A stretch of DNA of 64,000 bases from Symsagittifera roscoffensis. Its lineage: Eukaryota > Xenacoelomorpha > Acoela > Convolutidae. Below, piece after piece: positions 43,511 to 58,500 of the stretch (position 1 is its first letter; the number at the start of each line of letters is the position of its first letter). The DNA is taken from the NCBI RefSeq assembly GCF_963678635.1, contig NC_087066.1, positions 48,767,129-48,831,128 on the forward strand. Reading direction: 5' to 3'. The notes beneath the pieces were generated by a model. It was given only the letters and a program-made list of their open reading frames with translations, had not been told where the DNA came from and made no database searches. A program made the translations under genes and the position numbers.

Positions 43511-46500
43511 AACCAACCAGCCAACCATTTAGCCCAACAGGGGCCTACTTAGGGGAGATGAGAGGGAGGAGCCATCATTCCTTCAGGGACTCAATCCCCT
43601 CACCAACCAGCCAACCAACTAACCCATCAGGGACCCATTTAGGGGAGATGCGAGGGAAGAGCCCTCCTTTCTTCAGGGACTCAATCCCCTCACCAACCAG
43701 CCAACCAACTAACCCATCAGGGACCCATTTAGGGGAGATGCGAGGGAAGAGCCCTCCTTCTTTCAGGGATTCAATCCCCTCAGCATCCAACCAACCAACT
43801 AACCCATCAGGGACCCATTTAGGGGAGATGCGAGGGAAGAGCCCTCCTTTCTTCAGGGACTCAATCCCCTCACCAACCAGCCAACCAACTAACCCATCAG
43901 GGACCCATTTAGGGGAGATGCAAGGGAAGAGCCCTCCTTTCCTCAGGGATTCAATCCCCTCAGCAACCAGCCAACTAACTAACCTATCAGGGACCCATTT
44001 AGAGGAGATGAGAGGGAAGAGCCCTCCTTCCTTCAGTAATTCAATCCCCTCACCAACCAGCCAACCGACTAACACATCAGGGACCCAATTAGGGGAAATA
44101 AGAGGTAAGAGCCCTCATTAGTTCAGGAACTCAATCCCCTCACCAACCAGCCAACCAACTGACCCATCAGGGACCCATTAAGTGGAGATGAGAGGGAAGA
44201 ACCCTCCTTTCTTCAGGGATTCAGTCCCCTCACCGACCAGCCAACCAACTAACCCATCAGGGACTCATTAAGGGGAGATGAAAGGGAAGAGCCCTCCTTC
44301 CTGTAGGGATTCAATCCCCTCACCAACCAGCCAAACAACTACCTCATCAGGGACCCATTAAGGGGAGATGAAAGGGAAGAGCCATCCTTACGTCAGGGAT
44401 TCAATCCCCTCAACAACCGGCCAACTAACTAACCTATCAGGGACCCATTTAGAGGAGATGAGAGGGAAGAGCCCTCCTTTCTTCAAGGATTCAATCCCCT
44501 CAGCAACCAGCCAACCAACTAACCCATGAGGGACCTATTTAGGGGAGATGAGAGGGAAGAGCCCTCCTTTCTTCAAGGATTCAATCCCCTCAGCAACCAG
44601 CCAACCAACTAACCCATGAGGGACCTATTTAGGGGAGATGAGAGGGAGGAGCCCCCATTCCTTCAGCGACTCAATCCCCTCACCGACCAGCCAACCAACT
44701 AACCCATCAGGGACCCATTAAGGGGAGATGAAAGGGAAGAGCCATCCTTACGTCAGGGATTCAATCCCCTCAACAACCGGCCAACTAACTAACCTATCAG
44801 GGACCCATTTAGAGGAGATGAGAGGGAAGAGCCCTCCTTCCTTCAGTAATTCAATCCCCTCACCAACCAGCCAACCGACTAACCCATCAGGGACCCAATT
44901 AGGGGAAATAAGAGGTAAGAGCCCTCATTAGTTCAGGAACTCAATCCCCTCACCAACCAGCCAACCAACTGACCCATCAGGGACCCATTAAGTGGAGATG
45001 AGAGGGAAGAACCCTCCTTTCTTCAGGGATTCAGTCCCCTCACCGACCAGCCAACCAACTAACCCATCAGGGACTCATTAAGGGGAGATGAAAGGGAAGA
45101 GCCCTCCTTCCTGTAGGGATTCAATCCCCTCACCAACCAGCCAAACAACTAACCGATGAGGGACCCATTTAGGGGAGATGAGAGGGAAGAGCGCTCCTTC
45201 CTTCAGGGATTCAATCCCCTCAACAGCCTGCCACCAATTAACCAATCAGACACCAATTAGGGTGAGAGGAGAGGGAAGAGCCCTCCTTCCTTCAGACAGT
45301 CAATCCACTCACCAACCAGCCAACCATTTAACCTATTAGGGACCCATTTAGAGGACACGAGACCGAAGAGATTTCCTTCCTTCAGGGATTCAATCCCCTC
45401 ACCAACCAGCCGAGAAACTAATGAATCAGGGACCCAATTAGGGAATATAAGAGGGAAGAGCCCTCCTTCCTTCAGGAACTCAATCCCCTCACCAACCAGC
45501 CAACCAACTAACCCATCAGGGACCCACTTAGGGGAGATGAGAGGGAAGAGCCCTCCTTCCTGCAGGGATTCAATCCCCTCACCAACCAGCCGAACAACTA
45601 ACCGATTAGGGACCCATTTAGAGGAGATGAGAGGGAAGAGCCCTCCTTCCTTCAGTAATTCAATCCCCTCACCAACCAGCCAACCGACTAACCCATCAGG
45701 GACCCAATTAGGGGAAATAAGAGGTAAGAGCCCTCATTAGTTCAGGAACTCAATCCCCTCACCAACCAGCCAACCAACTAACCCATCAGGGACCCACTTA
45801 GGGGAGATGAGAGGGAAGAGCCCTCCTTCCTGCAGGGATTCAATCCCCTCACCAACCGGCCAACTAACTAACCTATCAGGGACCCATTTAGAGGAGATGA
45901 GAGGGAAGAGCCCTCCTTCCTTCAGTAATTCAATCCCCTCACCAACCAGCCAACCGACTAACCCATCAGGGACCCATTAGGGGAAATAAGAGGTAAGAGC
46001 CCTCATTAGTTCAGGAACTCAATCCCCTCACCAACCAGCCAACCAACTGACCCATCAGGGACCCATTAAGTGGAGATGAGAGGGAAGAACCCTCCTTTCT
46101 TCAGGGATTCAGTCCCCTCACCGACCAGCCAACCAACTAACCCATCAGGGACTCATTAAGGGGAGATGAAAGGGAAGAGCCCTCCTTCCTGTAGGGATTC
46201 AATCCCCTCACCAACCAGCCAAACAACTACCTCATCAGGGATCTATTTAGGGGAGATGAGAGGGAAGAGCCCTCCTTTCTTCATGGATTCAATCCCCTCA
46301 GCAACCAGCCAACCAACTAACCCATCAGGGACCTATTTAGGGGAGATGAGAGGGAGGAGCCCCCATTCCTTCAGCGACTCAATCCCCTCACCGACCAGCC
46401 AACCAACTAACCCATCAGGGACCCATTAAGGGTAGATGAAAGGGAAGAGCCATCCTTACGTCAGGGATTCAATCCCCTCAACAACCAGCCAACCATTTAA

Positions 46501-49500
46501 CCTATTAGGGACCCATTTAGAGGACACGAGACCGAAGAGATTTCCTTCCTTCAGGGATTCAATCCCCTCACCAACCAGCCGAGAAACTAATGAATCAGGG
46601 ACCCAATTAGGGAATATAAGAGGGAAGAGCCCTCCTTCCTTCAGGAACTCAATCCCCTCACCAACCAGCCAACCAACTAACCCATCAGGGACCGACTTAG
46701 GGGAGATGAGAGGGAAGAGCCCTCCTTCCTGCAGGGATTCAATCCCCTCACCAACCAGCCGAACAACTAACCGATTAGGGACCCATTTAGGGGAGATGAG
46801 AGGGAAGAGCGCTCCTTCCTTCAGGGATTCAATCCCCTCAACAGCCTGCCACCAATTAACCAATCAGACACCAATTAGGGTGAGAGGAGAGGGAAGAGCC
46901 CTCCTTCCTTCAGAGAGTCAATCCACTCACCAACCAGCCAACCATTTAGCCTATTAGGGACCCATTTAGAGGACATGAGACCGAAGAGCTTTCCTTCCTT
47001 CAGGGATTCAATCCCCTCACCAACCAGCCGAGAAACTAATGAATCAGGGACCCAATTAGGGAATATAAGAGGGAAGAGCCCTCCTTCCTTCAGGAACTCA
47101 ATCCCCTCACCAACCAGCCAACCAACTAACCCATCAGGGACCCACTTAGGGGAGATGAGAGGGAAGAGCCCTCCTTCCTGCAGGGATTCAATCCCCTCAC
47201 CAACCAGCCAAACAACTAACCGATTAGGGACCCATTTAGGGGAGATGAGAGGGAAGAGCGCTCCTTCCTTCAGGGATTCAATCCCCTCAACAGCCTGCCA
47301 CCAATTAACCAATCAGACACCAATTAGGGTGAGAGGAGAGGAAAGAGCCCTCCTTCCTTCAGAGAGTCAATCCACTCACCAACCAGCCAACCATTTAACC
47401 TATTAGGGACCCACTTAGGGGAGATGAGAGGGAAGAGCCCCCCTTCTTTCAGGGATTCAATCCCGTCACCAACCAGCCAACCAACTACCCATCACGGACC
47501 CATTTAGAGCAGATGAGAATGAAGAACCCTCTTTTCTTCAGGGATTCAATCCCCTCACCAACCAGCCAACAAACTAACCCATTAGGGAACCATTAAGGGG
47601 AGATGGAAGGGAAGAGCCCTCCTTCTTTCAGGGATTCAATCTCCTCAGCAACCAGCCAAACAACTATCCAATCAGGGACCCAATTACGGAATATAAGAGG
47701 GAAGAGCCCTTTTTCCTTCAAGAACTCAATCCCCTTCCCAACCAACCAACAAACTATTCCATCAGGGACCCACTTAGGGGAGATGAAGGGGAAGAGCCCT
47801 CCTTCCTTCAGGGATTCAATCCCCTCACCAACCAGCCAACCAACTAACCCATCAGGGACCCACTTAGGGGAGATGAGAAGGAAGAGACCTCCTTCCTGCA
47901 GGGATTCAATCCCCTCACCAACCAGCCAAACAACTAACCGATTAGGGACCCATTTAGGGGAGATGAGAGGGAAGAGCGCTCCTTCCTTCAGGGATTCAAT
48001 CCCCTCAACAGCCTGCCACCAATTAACCAATCAGACACCAATTAGGGTGAGAGGAGAGGGAAGAGCCCTCCTTCCTTCAGAGAGTCAATCCACTCACCAA
48101 CCAGCCAACCAATTAACCTATTAGGGACCCATTTAGAGGACATGAGACCGAAGAGCTTTCCTTTCTTCAGGGATTCAATCCCCTCACCAACCAGCCGAGA
48201 AACTAATGAATTAGGGACCCAATTAGGGGATATAAGAGGGAAGAGCCCTCCTTCCTTCAGGAACTCAATCCCCTCACCAACCAGCCAACCAACTAACCCA
48301 TCAGGGACCCACTTAGGGGAGATGAGGGGGAAGAGCCCTCCTTCCTGCAGGGATTCAATCCCCTCACCAACCAGCCAAACAACTAACCGATTAGGGACCC
48401 ATTTAGGGGAGATGAGAGGGAAGAACGCTCCCTCCTTCAGGGATTCAATCCCCTCAACAGCCTGCCACCAATTAACCAATCAGACACCAATTAGGGTGAG
48501 AGGAGAGGAAAGAGCCCTCCTTCAGAGAGTCAATCCACTCACCAACCAGCCAACCATTTAACCTATTAGGGACCCATTTAGAGGACATGAGACCGAAGAG
48601 CTTTCCTACCTTCAGGGATTCAATCCCCTCACCAACCAGCCAACCAACTAACCCATCAGGGACCCACTTAGGGGAGATGAGAGGGAAGAGCCCTCCTTCT
48701 TTCAGGGATTCAATCCCGTCACCAACCAGCCAACCAACTACCCATCACGGACCCATTTAGAGCAGATGAGAATGAAGAACCCTCCTTCCTTCAGGGATTC
48801 AATCCCCTCACCATCCAGCCAACAAACTAACCCATTAGCGACCCATTAAGGGGAGATGGAGGGGAAGAGCCCTTCTTCTTTCAGGGATTCAATCTCCTCA
48901 GCAACCAGCCAAACAACTATCCAATCAGGGACCCAATTACGGAATATAAGAGGGAAGAGCCCTCCTTCCTTCAAGAACTCAATCCCCTTCCCAACCAACC
49001 AACAAACTATTCCATCAGGGACCCACTTAGGGGAGATGAAGGGGAAGAGCCCTCTTTCCTTCAGGGATTCAATCCCCTCACCAACCAGCCAACCAACTAA
49101 CCCATCAGGGACTCATTTACGGGAGATGAGAAGGAAGAACCCTCCTCCCTTCAGGGATTCAATCCCCTCACCAACCAGCCAACCAACTAACCCATCAGGG
49201 ACTCATTTACGGGAGATGAGAAGGAAGAACCCTCCTCCCTTCAGGGATTTAATCCCCTCACCAACCAGCCAGACAACTAGCCCATCAGGGATCCATTTAG
49301 GGAAGATGAGAGGGAAGAACCCTTGTTTCTTCAGGGATTCAATCCCCTCACCAACCAGCCAAACAACCAACCCATCAGAGACCCGTTTAGGGGAGATGAG
49401 AGGGACGAGCCCTCCTTCCTCAGGGGTTCAATCCCCTTTCCAACCAGCCAACCAACTAACCCATCAGAAACCCATTTAAGGGAGATGAGAGGGAAGATGC

Positions 49501-52500
49501 CTCCTTCTTTCAAAGATTCAATACCCTCTACAACCAGCAAACCAACTAACCCATTAGTGCACATTTAGGAGAGATAGAAGAGAAGAGCCCTCCTTCCTTC
49601 AGAGATTCAATTCCCTCACCAACCAGCCAACCAACTTACTCATCAGCGACCCATTTAGGGGTGATGAGAGGGAAGAGCCCTCCTTCCTTTAGGGATTCAA
49701 TACCCTTGTCAACCAGCCAATAAACTAATCTATTAGTCACCTATTTAGCAGAGGTGAGAGGGAAGAGTCATCTTTCCTTCAGGGATTCAATCCTCTCACC
49801 AACCAGTCAAATTTAACACATCAGGGAACCAGAGCCAGTCAAGTAACCTATCAGTGACCCCTTTAAGGTAGAGATGAGAGGGAAAAACCCTCCTTTCTTC
49901 AGGAATTCAATCCCCTCACCAACCAGCCAACCAACTAACCTATTAGGGACCCATTAAGAGGAGATGAGAGGGAAGAGTTCTCCTTCCTTATTCAATCCCC
50001 TCACCAACCAGCCAATCAACTAACCCATCAGATACCAATTTAGAAGAGATGAGAGGGAAGAGCCCTCCATCCTTCAGGGATTCAACCCTCTCACCAACCA
50101 GCCAGTCAACTAACCTATCAGTGACCCATTTAGGAGAGATGAGAGGGAAGAGCCCTCCTTCCTTCAGGGATTCATTCCCTCACCAACCAGCCAACCAACT
50201 AACCTATTAGGGACCCATTAAGAGGAGATGAGAGGGAAGAGTTCTCCTTCCTTATTCAATCCCCTCACCAACCAGCCAATCAACTAACCCATCAGGGACC
50301 TATGCAGGTGAGATGAGAGGGAAGAACCCTCCTTCCTTCAGGGATTCAACCCCCCCCCCACCAACCAGCCAGTCAACTTATCTATCAGTGACCCATTTAA
50401 GAGAGATGAGAGGGAAGAGCCCTCCTTCCTTCAGGGATTCAATCCCCTCACCAACCAGCCAACCAACTAACCTATTAGGGACCCATTTAAAGGAGATGAG
50501 AGGAAAGAGTGTTCTCCTTCCTTATTCAATCCCCTCACCAACCAGCCAATCAACTAACCCATCAAGGACCTATGTAGGTGAGATGAGAGGGAAGAACCCT
50601 CCTTCCTTCAGGGATTCAACCCCCTCACCAACCAGCCAGTCAACTAACCTATCAGTGACCCATTTAAGGGAGATGAGAGGGAAGAGCCCTCCTTCCTTTA
50701 GGGATTCAATCCCCTCACCAACCTGCCAACCAACTAACCTATTAGAGACCCATTAAGAGGAGATGAGAGGGAAGAGTTCTCCTTCCTTATTCAATCCCCT
50801 CACCAACCAGCCAATCAACTAACCCATCAGGGACCTATGTAGGGGAGATGAGAGGGAAGAACCCTCCTTCCTTCAGAGATTCAATCCCCTCACCAACCAG
50901 CCAACCAACTAGCCCATCAGGGATCGATTTAGGGGAGATGAAAAGGAAGAGTCCACTTTTCATCAGCGATTCAAAAAACTTACAAAATAGCCAACAAACT
51001 AACCCATCAGGGACGCATTAAGGGAGATAAAAGGGAAGATCCCTCGTTCCTTCAGGGATGCAATCCCCTCACCAACCAACCAGCCAACCAACTAACCCAT
51101 CAGGGACACGTTTATGAGATTTGAAAGGGAACAGCTCTACTTTCTTCAGGGATTCATTAACCTCAACAACCACTCAGCCAACTAACCCATCAGGGACCCA
51201 TTCAAGGGAGATGAAAGGGCAGAGCCCTCCTTCTTTCAGGGATTCAATCCCCTCACCAACCAGCCAACCAACTAACCCATCAGGGACCCATTTAGGGGAG
51301 ACGAGAAGGAAGAGCCCTCCTTTCTTCAGGGATTCAACCCCTCACCAACCAGCCACCAACTAACCCATCAGATACAAATTGAGGAGAGATGAGAGGAAAG
51401 AGCCCTCCTTCCTTCAGTGATTCAATCCCCTCACCAACCAGTCAACCAAGTAACCCATCAGGGACCCATTTAGGGGAGATGAGAGGGAAGAGCCCTCCTT
51501 CCTTCAGGAATTCAATCCCCTCGCCAACCAGCCAACCAACTAACCTATCAGGGACCCATTAAGAGGAGATGAGAGGGAAAAACCCTCCTTCCTTCAGGGA
51601 TTCAATCCCCTCACCAACCAGCCAACCAACGAACCCATCAGTGACCCAATTAGGGGAGATAAGAGGGAAGAGCCCTCCTTCCTTCAGGAATTCAATCCCC
51701 TCAACAACCAGCCAACCAAATAACCCACCAGGGACCCATTTAGGGGAGATAAGAGGGAAGAGCCCTCCTTTCTTCAAGGACTCAATACCTTCACCAACCA
51801 GCCAAACAACTAACCCATCAGGGACCCATTTAGGGAGATGAGAGGAAAGAAGCCTCCTTCCTTCATGGATTCAATACACTCACCAACCAGCAAACCTATT
51901 AACCCAACAGGGACACATTTAGAAGTGATGAAAGGGAAGAGCCCTCCTTCCTCCAGGAGTTCAATCCCCTCATCAACCAGCCAACCAACTAAACCATCAG
52001 GGACCTATTTAGAGGAGATGAGAGGGCAGAGCCGTTTTTTCTTCAGGGATTCAATCCCCTCACCAACCAGCCAATCAACTAACCCATCAGGGACCCATTA
52101 AGGGGAGATGAAACGGAAGAGCCCTCCTTCTTTCAGGGATGCAATCCCCTCACCAACCAACCAGCCAACCAACTAACCCATCAGGGACACGTTTATGAGA
52201 TTTGAAAGGGAACAGCTCTCCTTTCTTCAGGGATTCATTAACCTCAACAACCACTCAGCCAACTAACCCATCAGGGACCCATTCAAGGGAGATGAAAGGG
52301 CAGAGCCCTCCTTCTTTCAGGGATTCAATCCCCTCACCAACCAGCCAACCAACTAACCCATCAGGGACCCATTTAGGGGAGACGAGAAGGAAGAGCCCTC
52401 CTTTCTTCAGGGATTCAACCCCTCACCAACCAGCCACCAACTAACCCATCAGATACAAATTGAGGAGAGATGAGAGGAAAGAGCCCTCCTTCCTTCAGTG

Positions 52501-55500
52501 ATTCAATCCCCTCACCAACCAGTCAACCAAGTAACCCATCAGGGACCCATTTAGGGGAGATGAGAGGGAAGAGCCCTCCTTCCTTCAGGAATTCAATCCC
52601 CTCACCAACCAGCCAACCAACTAACCTATCAGGGACCCATTAAGAGGAGATGAGAGGGAAAAACCCTCCTTCCTTTAGGTATTCAATCCCCTCACCAACC
52701 AGCCAACCAACTAATCCCTCAGGGACCCCTTTAGAAGATATGAATGGAAAGAGCCCTCCTTCCTTCAGTGGTTAAATACTTCACCAAACAGACAACCAAC
52801 TAACCTATCAGGGACCCATTTAGAGGAGATGAGAGGGAAGAGCCCTCCTTCTTTCAGGGATTCAATCCCCTCACCAACCAGCCAACCAACGAACCCATCA
52901 GGGACGCAATTAGGAGAGATGAAAGGGAAGAGCCCTCCTTCCTTCAGGGATTCAATCCCCTCACCAACCAGCCAACCAACTAACCCATCAGGAACCCATT
53001 TAGGGGAGATGAGATGGAAAAGCCCTCCTTCCTTCGGGGATGCAATTCACTCACCAACCAGCCAACCAACTAACCCATCAGCGACCCATTAAGGGGAGAT
53101 GCGAGGGAAGAGCCCTCCTTCCTTTAGGTATTCAATCCCCTCACCAACCAGCCAACCAACTAATCCCTCAGGGACCCCTTTAGAAGATATGAATGGAAAG
53201 AGCCCTCCTTCCTTCAGGGGTTAAATACTTCACCAAACAGACAACCAACTAACCTATCAGGGACCCATTTAGAGGAGATGAGAGGGAAGAGCCCTCCTTC
53301 TTTCAGGGATTCAATCCCCTCACGAACCAGCCAACCAACGAACCCATCAGGGACCCAATTAGGGGATATAAGAAGGAAGAACCCTCCTTCCTTCAGGAAT
53401 TCAATCCCCTCAACAACCAGCCAACCAGCTAACCCATCAGGGACCCATTTAGGAGAGATAAGAGGGAAGAGCCCTCCTTTCTTCAAAAACTCAATACCTT
53501 CACCAACCAGCCAACCAACTAACCCATCAGGGACCCATTTAGAGGATATGAGTGGAAGAGCCTTCCTTCCTTCAGGCATTAAATCCTTCACCAACCAGCC
53601 AACCAACTAACCCATCAGGGACCCATTCAGGCGAGATGAGAGGGAAGAGCCCTCCTTAATTCAGGGATTTAGTCCCCTCACCAACCAGCCAACCAACTTA
53701 CCCATCAGAGACCCATTTAGAGGGTATGAGTGGTAGGAGCCCTTCTTCCTTCAGGGATTAAACCCTTCACCAACCAGTCAACCAACTAACACATCCGGGA
53801 CCCATTTAGGGGATATGAGAGGGAAGAAACCTCCTTCCTTCAAGGATTCAATACACTCACCAATCAGCAAACCAATTAACCCATCAGGGACACATTTAGA
53901 AGTGATGAAAGGGAAGAGCCCTTCTTCCTCCAGGAGTTCAATCCCCTCATCAACCAGCCAACCAACTAAACCATCAGGGACCTATTTAGAAGAGATGAGA
54001 GGGCAGAGCCCTCCTTCATTTAGGTTTTCAATCCCCTCACCAACCAGCCAACCAACTAATCCCTCAGGGACCCCTTTACAATATATGAATGGGAAGAGCC
54101 CTTCTTCCTTCAGGGGTTAAATACTTCACCAAACAGACAACCAATCAATCCATCAGGGACCCCATTAGGGGATCTGAGAGTGAACAGCCCTCCTTCCTTC
54201 AGCGAATCAGTCTTCTCACCAGCCAGCCAGCCAATTAACGCATCAGGGACCTATTTAGGGGAGTTGAGAGGGACAAGCCCTCCTTCCTTCAGAGATCCAA
54301 CCCCTCACCAACCAGCCAACCAACTAACATATCAGGGACCCATTTAGATGAGATGAGAGGGAAGAGCCCTCCTTCCTTCAGGCATTTCATCCCCTCACCA
54401 ACCAGCCAACCAACAAACCCATCAGGGACCCAATTAGGGGAGATAAGAGGGAAGAGCCCTCCTTCCTTCAGGAATTCAATCCCCTCAACAACCAGCCAAC
54501 CAACTAACCCATCAGGGACCCATTTATGGGAGATAAGAGGGAAGAGCTCTCCTTTCTTCAAGGACTCAATAACTTCACCAACCAGCCAACCAACTAACCC
54601 ATCAGGGACCCATTTAGAGGATATGAGTGGAAGAGCCTTCCTTCCTTCAGGCATTAAATCCTTCACCAACCAGCCAACCAACTAACCCTTCAGGGACCCA
54701 TTCAGGCGAGATGAGAGGGAAGAGCCCTCCTTCATACAGGGATTCAGTCCCCTCACCAACCAGCCAACCAACTAATCCCTCAGGGACCCCTTTAGAAGAT
54801 ATGAATGAAAAGAGCCCTCCTTCCTTCAGGGGTTAAATACTTCACCAAACAGACAACCAATCAATCCATCAGGGACCCCATTAGGGGATCTGAGAGTGAA
54901 CAGCCCTCCTTCCTTCCGCGAATCAGTCTTCTCACCAGCCAGCCAGCCAAATAACCCATCAGGGACCCATTTAGATGAGATGAGAGGGAAGAGCCCTCCT
55001 TCCTTCAGGGATTCAATCCCCTCACCAACCAGCCAACCAACGAAACCATTAGGGACCCAATTAGGGGAGATAAGAGAGAAGAGCCCTCCTTCCTTCAGGA
55101 ATTCAATCCCCTCAACAACCAGCCAACCAACGAACCCATCAGGGACCCAATTAGGGGAGATAAGAAGGAAGAGCCGTCCTTCCTTCAGGCATTAAATCCT
55201 TCACCAAACAGCCAACCAACTAACCCATCAGGGACCCATTCAGGCGAGATGAGAGGGAAGAGCCCTCCTTCATTCAGGGATTCAGTCCCCTCACCAACCA
55301 GCCAACCAACTTACCCATCAGAGACCCATTTAGAGGGTATGAGCGGTAGGAGCCCTTCTTCCTTCAGGGATTAAACCCTTCACCAACCAGTCAACCAACT
55401 AACACATCCGGGACCCATTTAGGGGAGATGAGAGGAAAGAAGCCTCCTTCCTTTAAGGATTCAATACACTCACCAATCAGCAAACCAATTAACCCATCAG

Positions 55501-58500
55501 GGACACATTTAGAAGTGATGAAAGGGAAGAGCCCTTCTTCCTCCAGGAGTTCAATCCCCTCATCAACCAGCCAACCAACTAAACCATCAGAGACCCATTT
55601 AGAAGAGATGAGAGGGCAGAGCCCTCCTTCCTTTAGGTATTCAATCCCCTCACCAACCAGCCAACCAACTAATCCCTCAGGGACCCCTTTAGAATATATG
55701 AATGGGAAGAGCCCTTCTTCCTTCAGGGGTTAAATACTTCACCAAACAGACAACCAATCAATCCATCAGGGACCCCATTAGGGGATCTGAGAGTGAACAG
55801 CCCTCCTTCCTTCAGCGAATCAGTCTTCTCACCAGCCAGCCAACCAATTAACGCATCAGGCACCTATTTAGGGGAGTTGAGAGGGACAAGCCCTCCTTCC
55901 TTCAGAGATCCAACCCCTCACCAACCAGCCAACCAACGAACCCATCAGGGACCCAATTAGGGGAGATAAGAGGGAAGAGCCCTCCTTCCTTCAGGAATTC
56001 AATCCCCTCAACAACCAGCCAACCAACGAACCCATCAGGGACCCAATTAGGGGAGATAAGAAGGAAGAGCCCTCCTTCCTTCAGGAATTCAATCCCCTCA
56101 ACAACCAGCCAACCAGCTAACCCATCAGGAACCCATTTAGGGGAGATAAGAGGGAAGAGCCCTCCTTTCTTCAAAAACTCAATACCTTCACCAACCAGCC
56201 AACCAACTAACCCACCAGGGACCCGTTTAGAGGATATGAGTTGAAGAGCCTTCCTTCCTTCAGGCTTTAAATCCTTCACCAACCAGCCAACCAACTAACC
56301 CATCAGGGACCCATTCAGGCGAGATGAGAGGGAAGAGCCCTCCTTCATTCAGGGATTCAGTCCCCTCACCAACCAGCCAACCAACTTACCCATCAGAGAC
56401 CCATTTAGAGGGTATGAGCGGTAGGAGCCCTTCTTCCTTCAGGGATTAAACCCTTCACCAACCAGTCAATCAACTAACACATCCGGGACCCATTTAGGGG
56501 AGATGAGAGGGAAGAGGCCTCCTTCCTTCAAGGATTCAATACACTCACCAATCAGCAAACCAATTAACCCATCAGGGACATATGTAGAAGTGTTGAAATG
56601 GAAGAGCCCTTCTTCCTTCAGGAGTTCAATCCCCTCATCAACCAGCCAACCAACTAAACCATCAGGGACCTATTTAGAAGAGATGAGAGGGCAGAGCCCT
56701 CCTTCCTTTAGGTATTCAATCCCATCACCAACCAGCCAACCAACTAATCCTTCAGGGACCCCTTTAGAATATATGAATGGGAAGAACCCTTCTTCCTTCA
56801 GGGGTTAAATACTTCACCAAACATACAACCAATCAATCCATCAGGGACCCCATTAGGGGATCTGAGAGTGAACAGCCCTCCTTCCTTCAGCGAATCAGTC
56901 TTCTCACCAGCCAGCCAGCCAATTAACGCATCAGGGACCTATTTAGGGGAGTTGAGAGAGACAAGCCCTCCTTCCTTCAGAGATCCAACCCCTCACCAAC
57001 CAGCCAACCAACTAACATATCAGGGACCCATTTAGATGAGATGAGAGGGAAGAGCCCTCCTTCCTTCAGGGATTCAATCCCCTCACCAACCAGCCAACCA
57101 ACGAACCCATCAGGGACCCAATTAGGGAAGATAAGAGGGAAGAGCCCTCCTTCCTTCAGAAATTCAATCCCCTCAACAACCAGCCAACCAACTAACCCAT
57201 CAGGGACCCATTTATGGGAGATAAGAGGGAAGAACCCTCCTTTCTTCAAGGACTCAATACCTTCACCAACCAGCCAATCAACTAACCCATCAGGGACCTA
57301 TTTAGAGGATATGAGTGGAAGAGCCCTCCTTCCTTCAGGCATTAAATCCTTCACCAACCAGCCAACCAACTAACCCATCAGGGACCCATTCAGGCGAGAT
57401 GAGAGGGAAGAGCCCTCCTTCATTCAGGGATTCAATCCCCTCACCAACCAGCCAACCAACTAACCCATCAGGGACCTTTTTAAAGGATATGAGTGGAAGA
57501 GCCCTCCTTCCTTCAGGCTTTAAATCCTTCACCAACCAGCCAACCAACTATCCCATCAGGGACCCATTCAGGCGAGATGAGAGGGAAGAGCCCTCCTTCA
57601 TTCAGGGATTCAATCCCCTCACCAACCAGCCAACCAGCTAACACATCCGGGACCCATTTAGGGGAGATGAGAGGGAAGATGCCTCCCTTCTTAAAGGATT
57701 CAATACACTCACCAACCAGCAAACCAATTAACCCATCAGAAACACATTTAGAAGTGATGAAAGGGAAGAGCCATCCTTCCTCCAGGAGTTCAATCCCCTC
57801 ATCAACCAGCCAACCAACTAAACCATCAAGGACCTATTTAGAAGAGATGAGAGGGCAGAGCCCTCCTTCCTTTAGGTATTAATTCCCCTCACCAACCAGC
57901 CAACCAACTAACCCATCAGGGACCCATTAAGGTGAGATGAAAGGGAAGAGCCATCCTTACGTCAGGGATTCAATCCCCTCAACAACCGGCCAACTAACTA
58001 ACCTATCAGGGACCCATTTAGAGGAGATGAGAGGGAAGAGCCCTCCTTCCTTCAGTAATTCAATCCCCTCATCAACCAGCCAACCGACTAACCCATCAGG
58101 GAACCAATTAGGGGAAATAAGAGGTAAGAGCCCTCATTCGTTCAGCGAATCAGTCTTCTCACCAGCCAGCCAGACAACTAACGCATCAGGGACTTATTTA
58201 GGGGAGATGAGAAGGAAGAGCCCTCCTTCCTTCAAGAATTCAACCACTCACCAACCAGCCAACCAACTAACCTATCAGGGACCCCTTTAGAAGATATAAA
58301 TGGGAAGAGCCCTTCTTCTTTCAGGGGTTAAATACTTCACCAAACAGACAACCAATCAATCCATCAGGGACCCCATTAGGGGATCTGAGAGTGAACAGCC
58401 CTCCTTCCTTCCGCGAATCAGTCTTCTCACCAGCCAGCCAGCCAAATAACGCATCAGGGACCCATTTAGAGGAGATGAGAGGGAAGAGCCCTCCTTTCTT

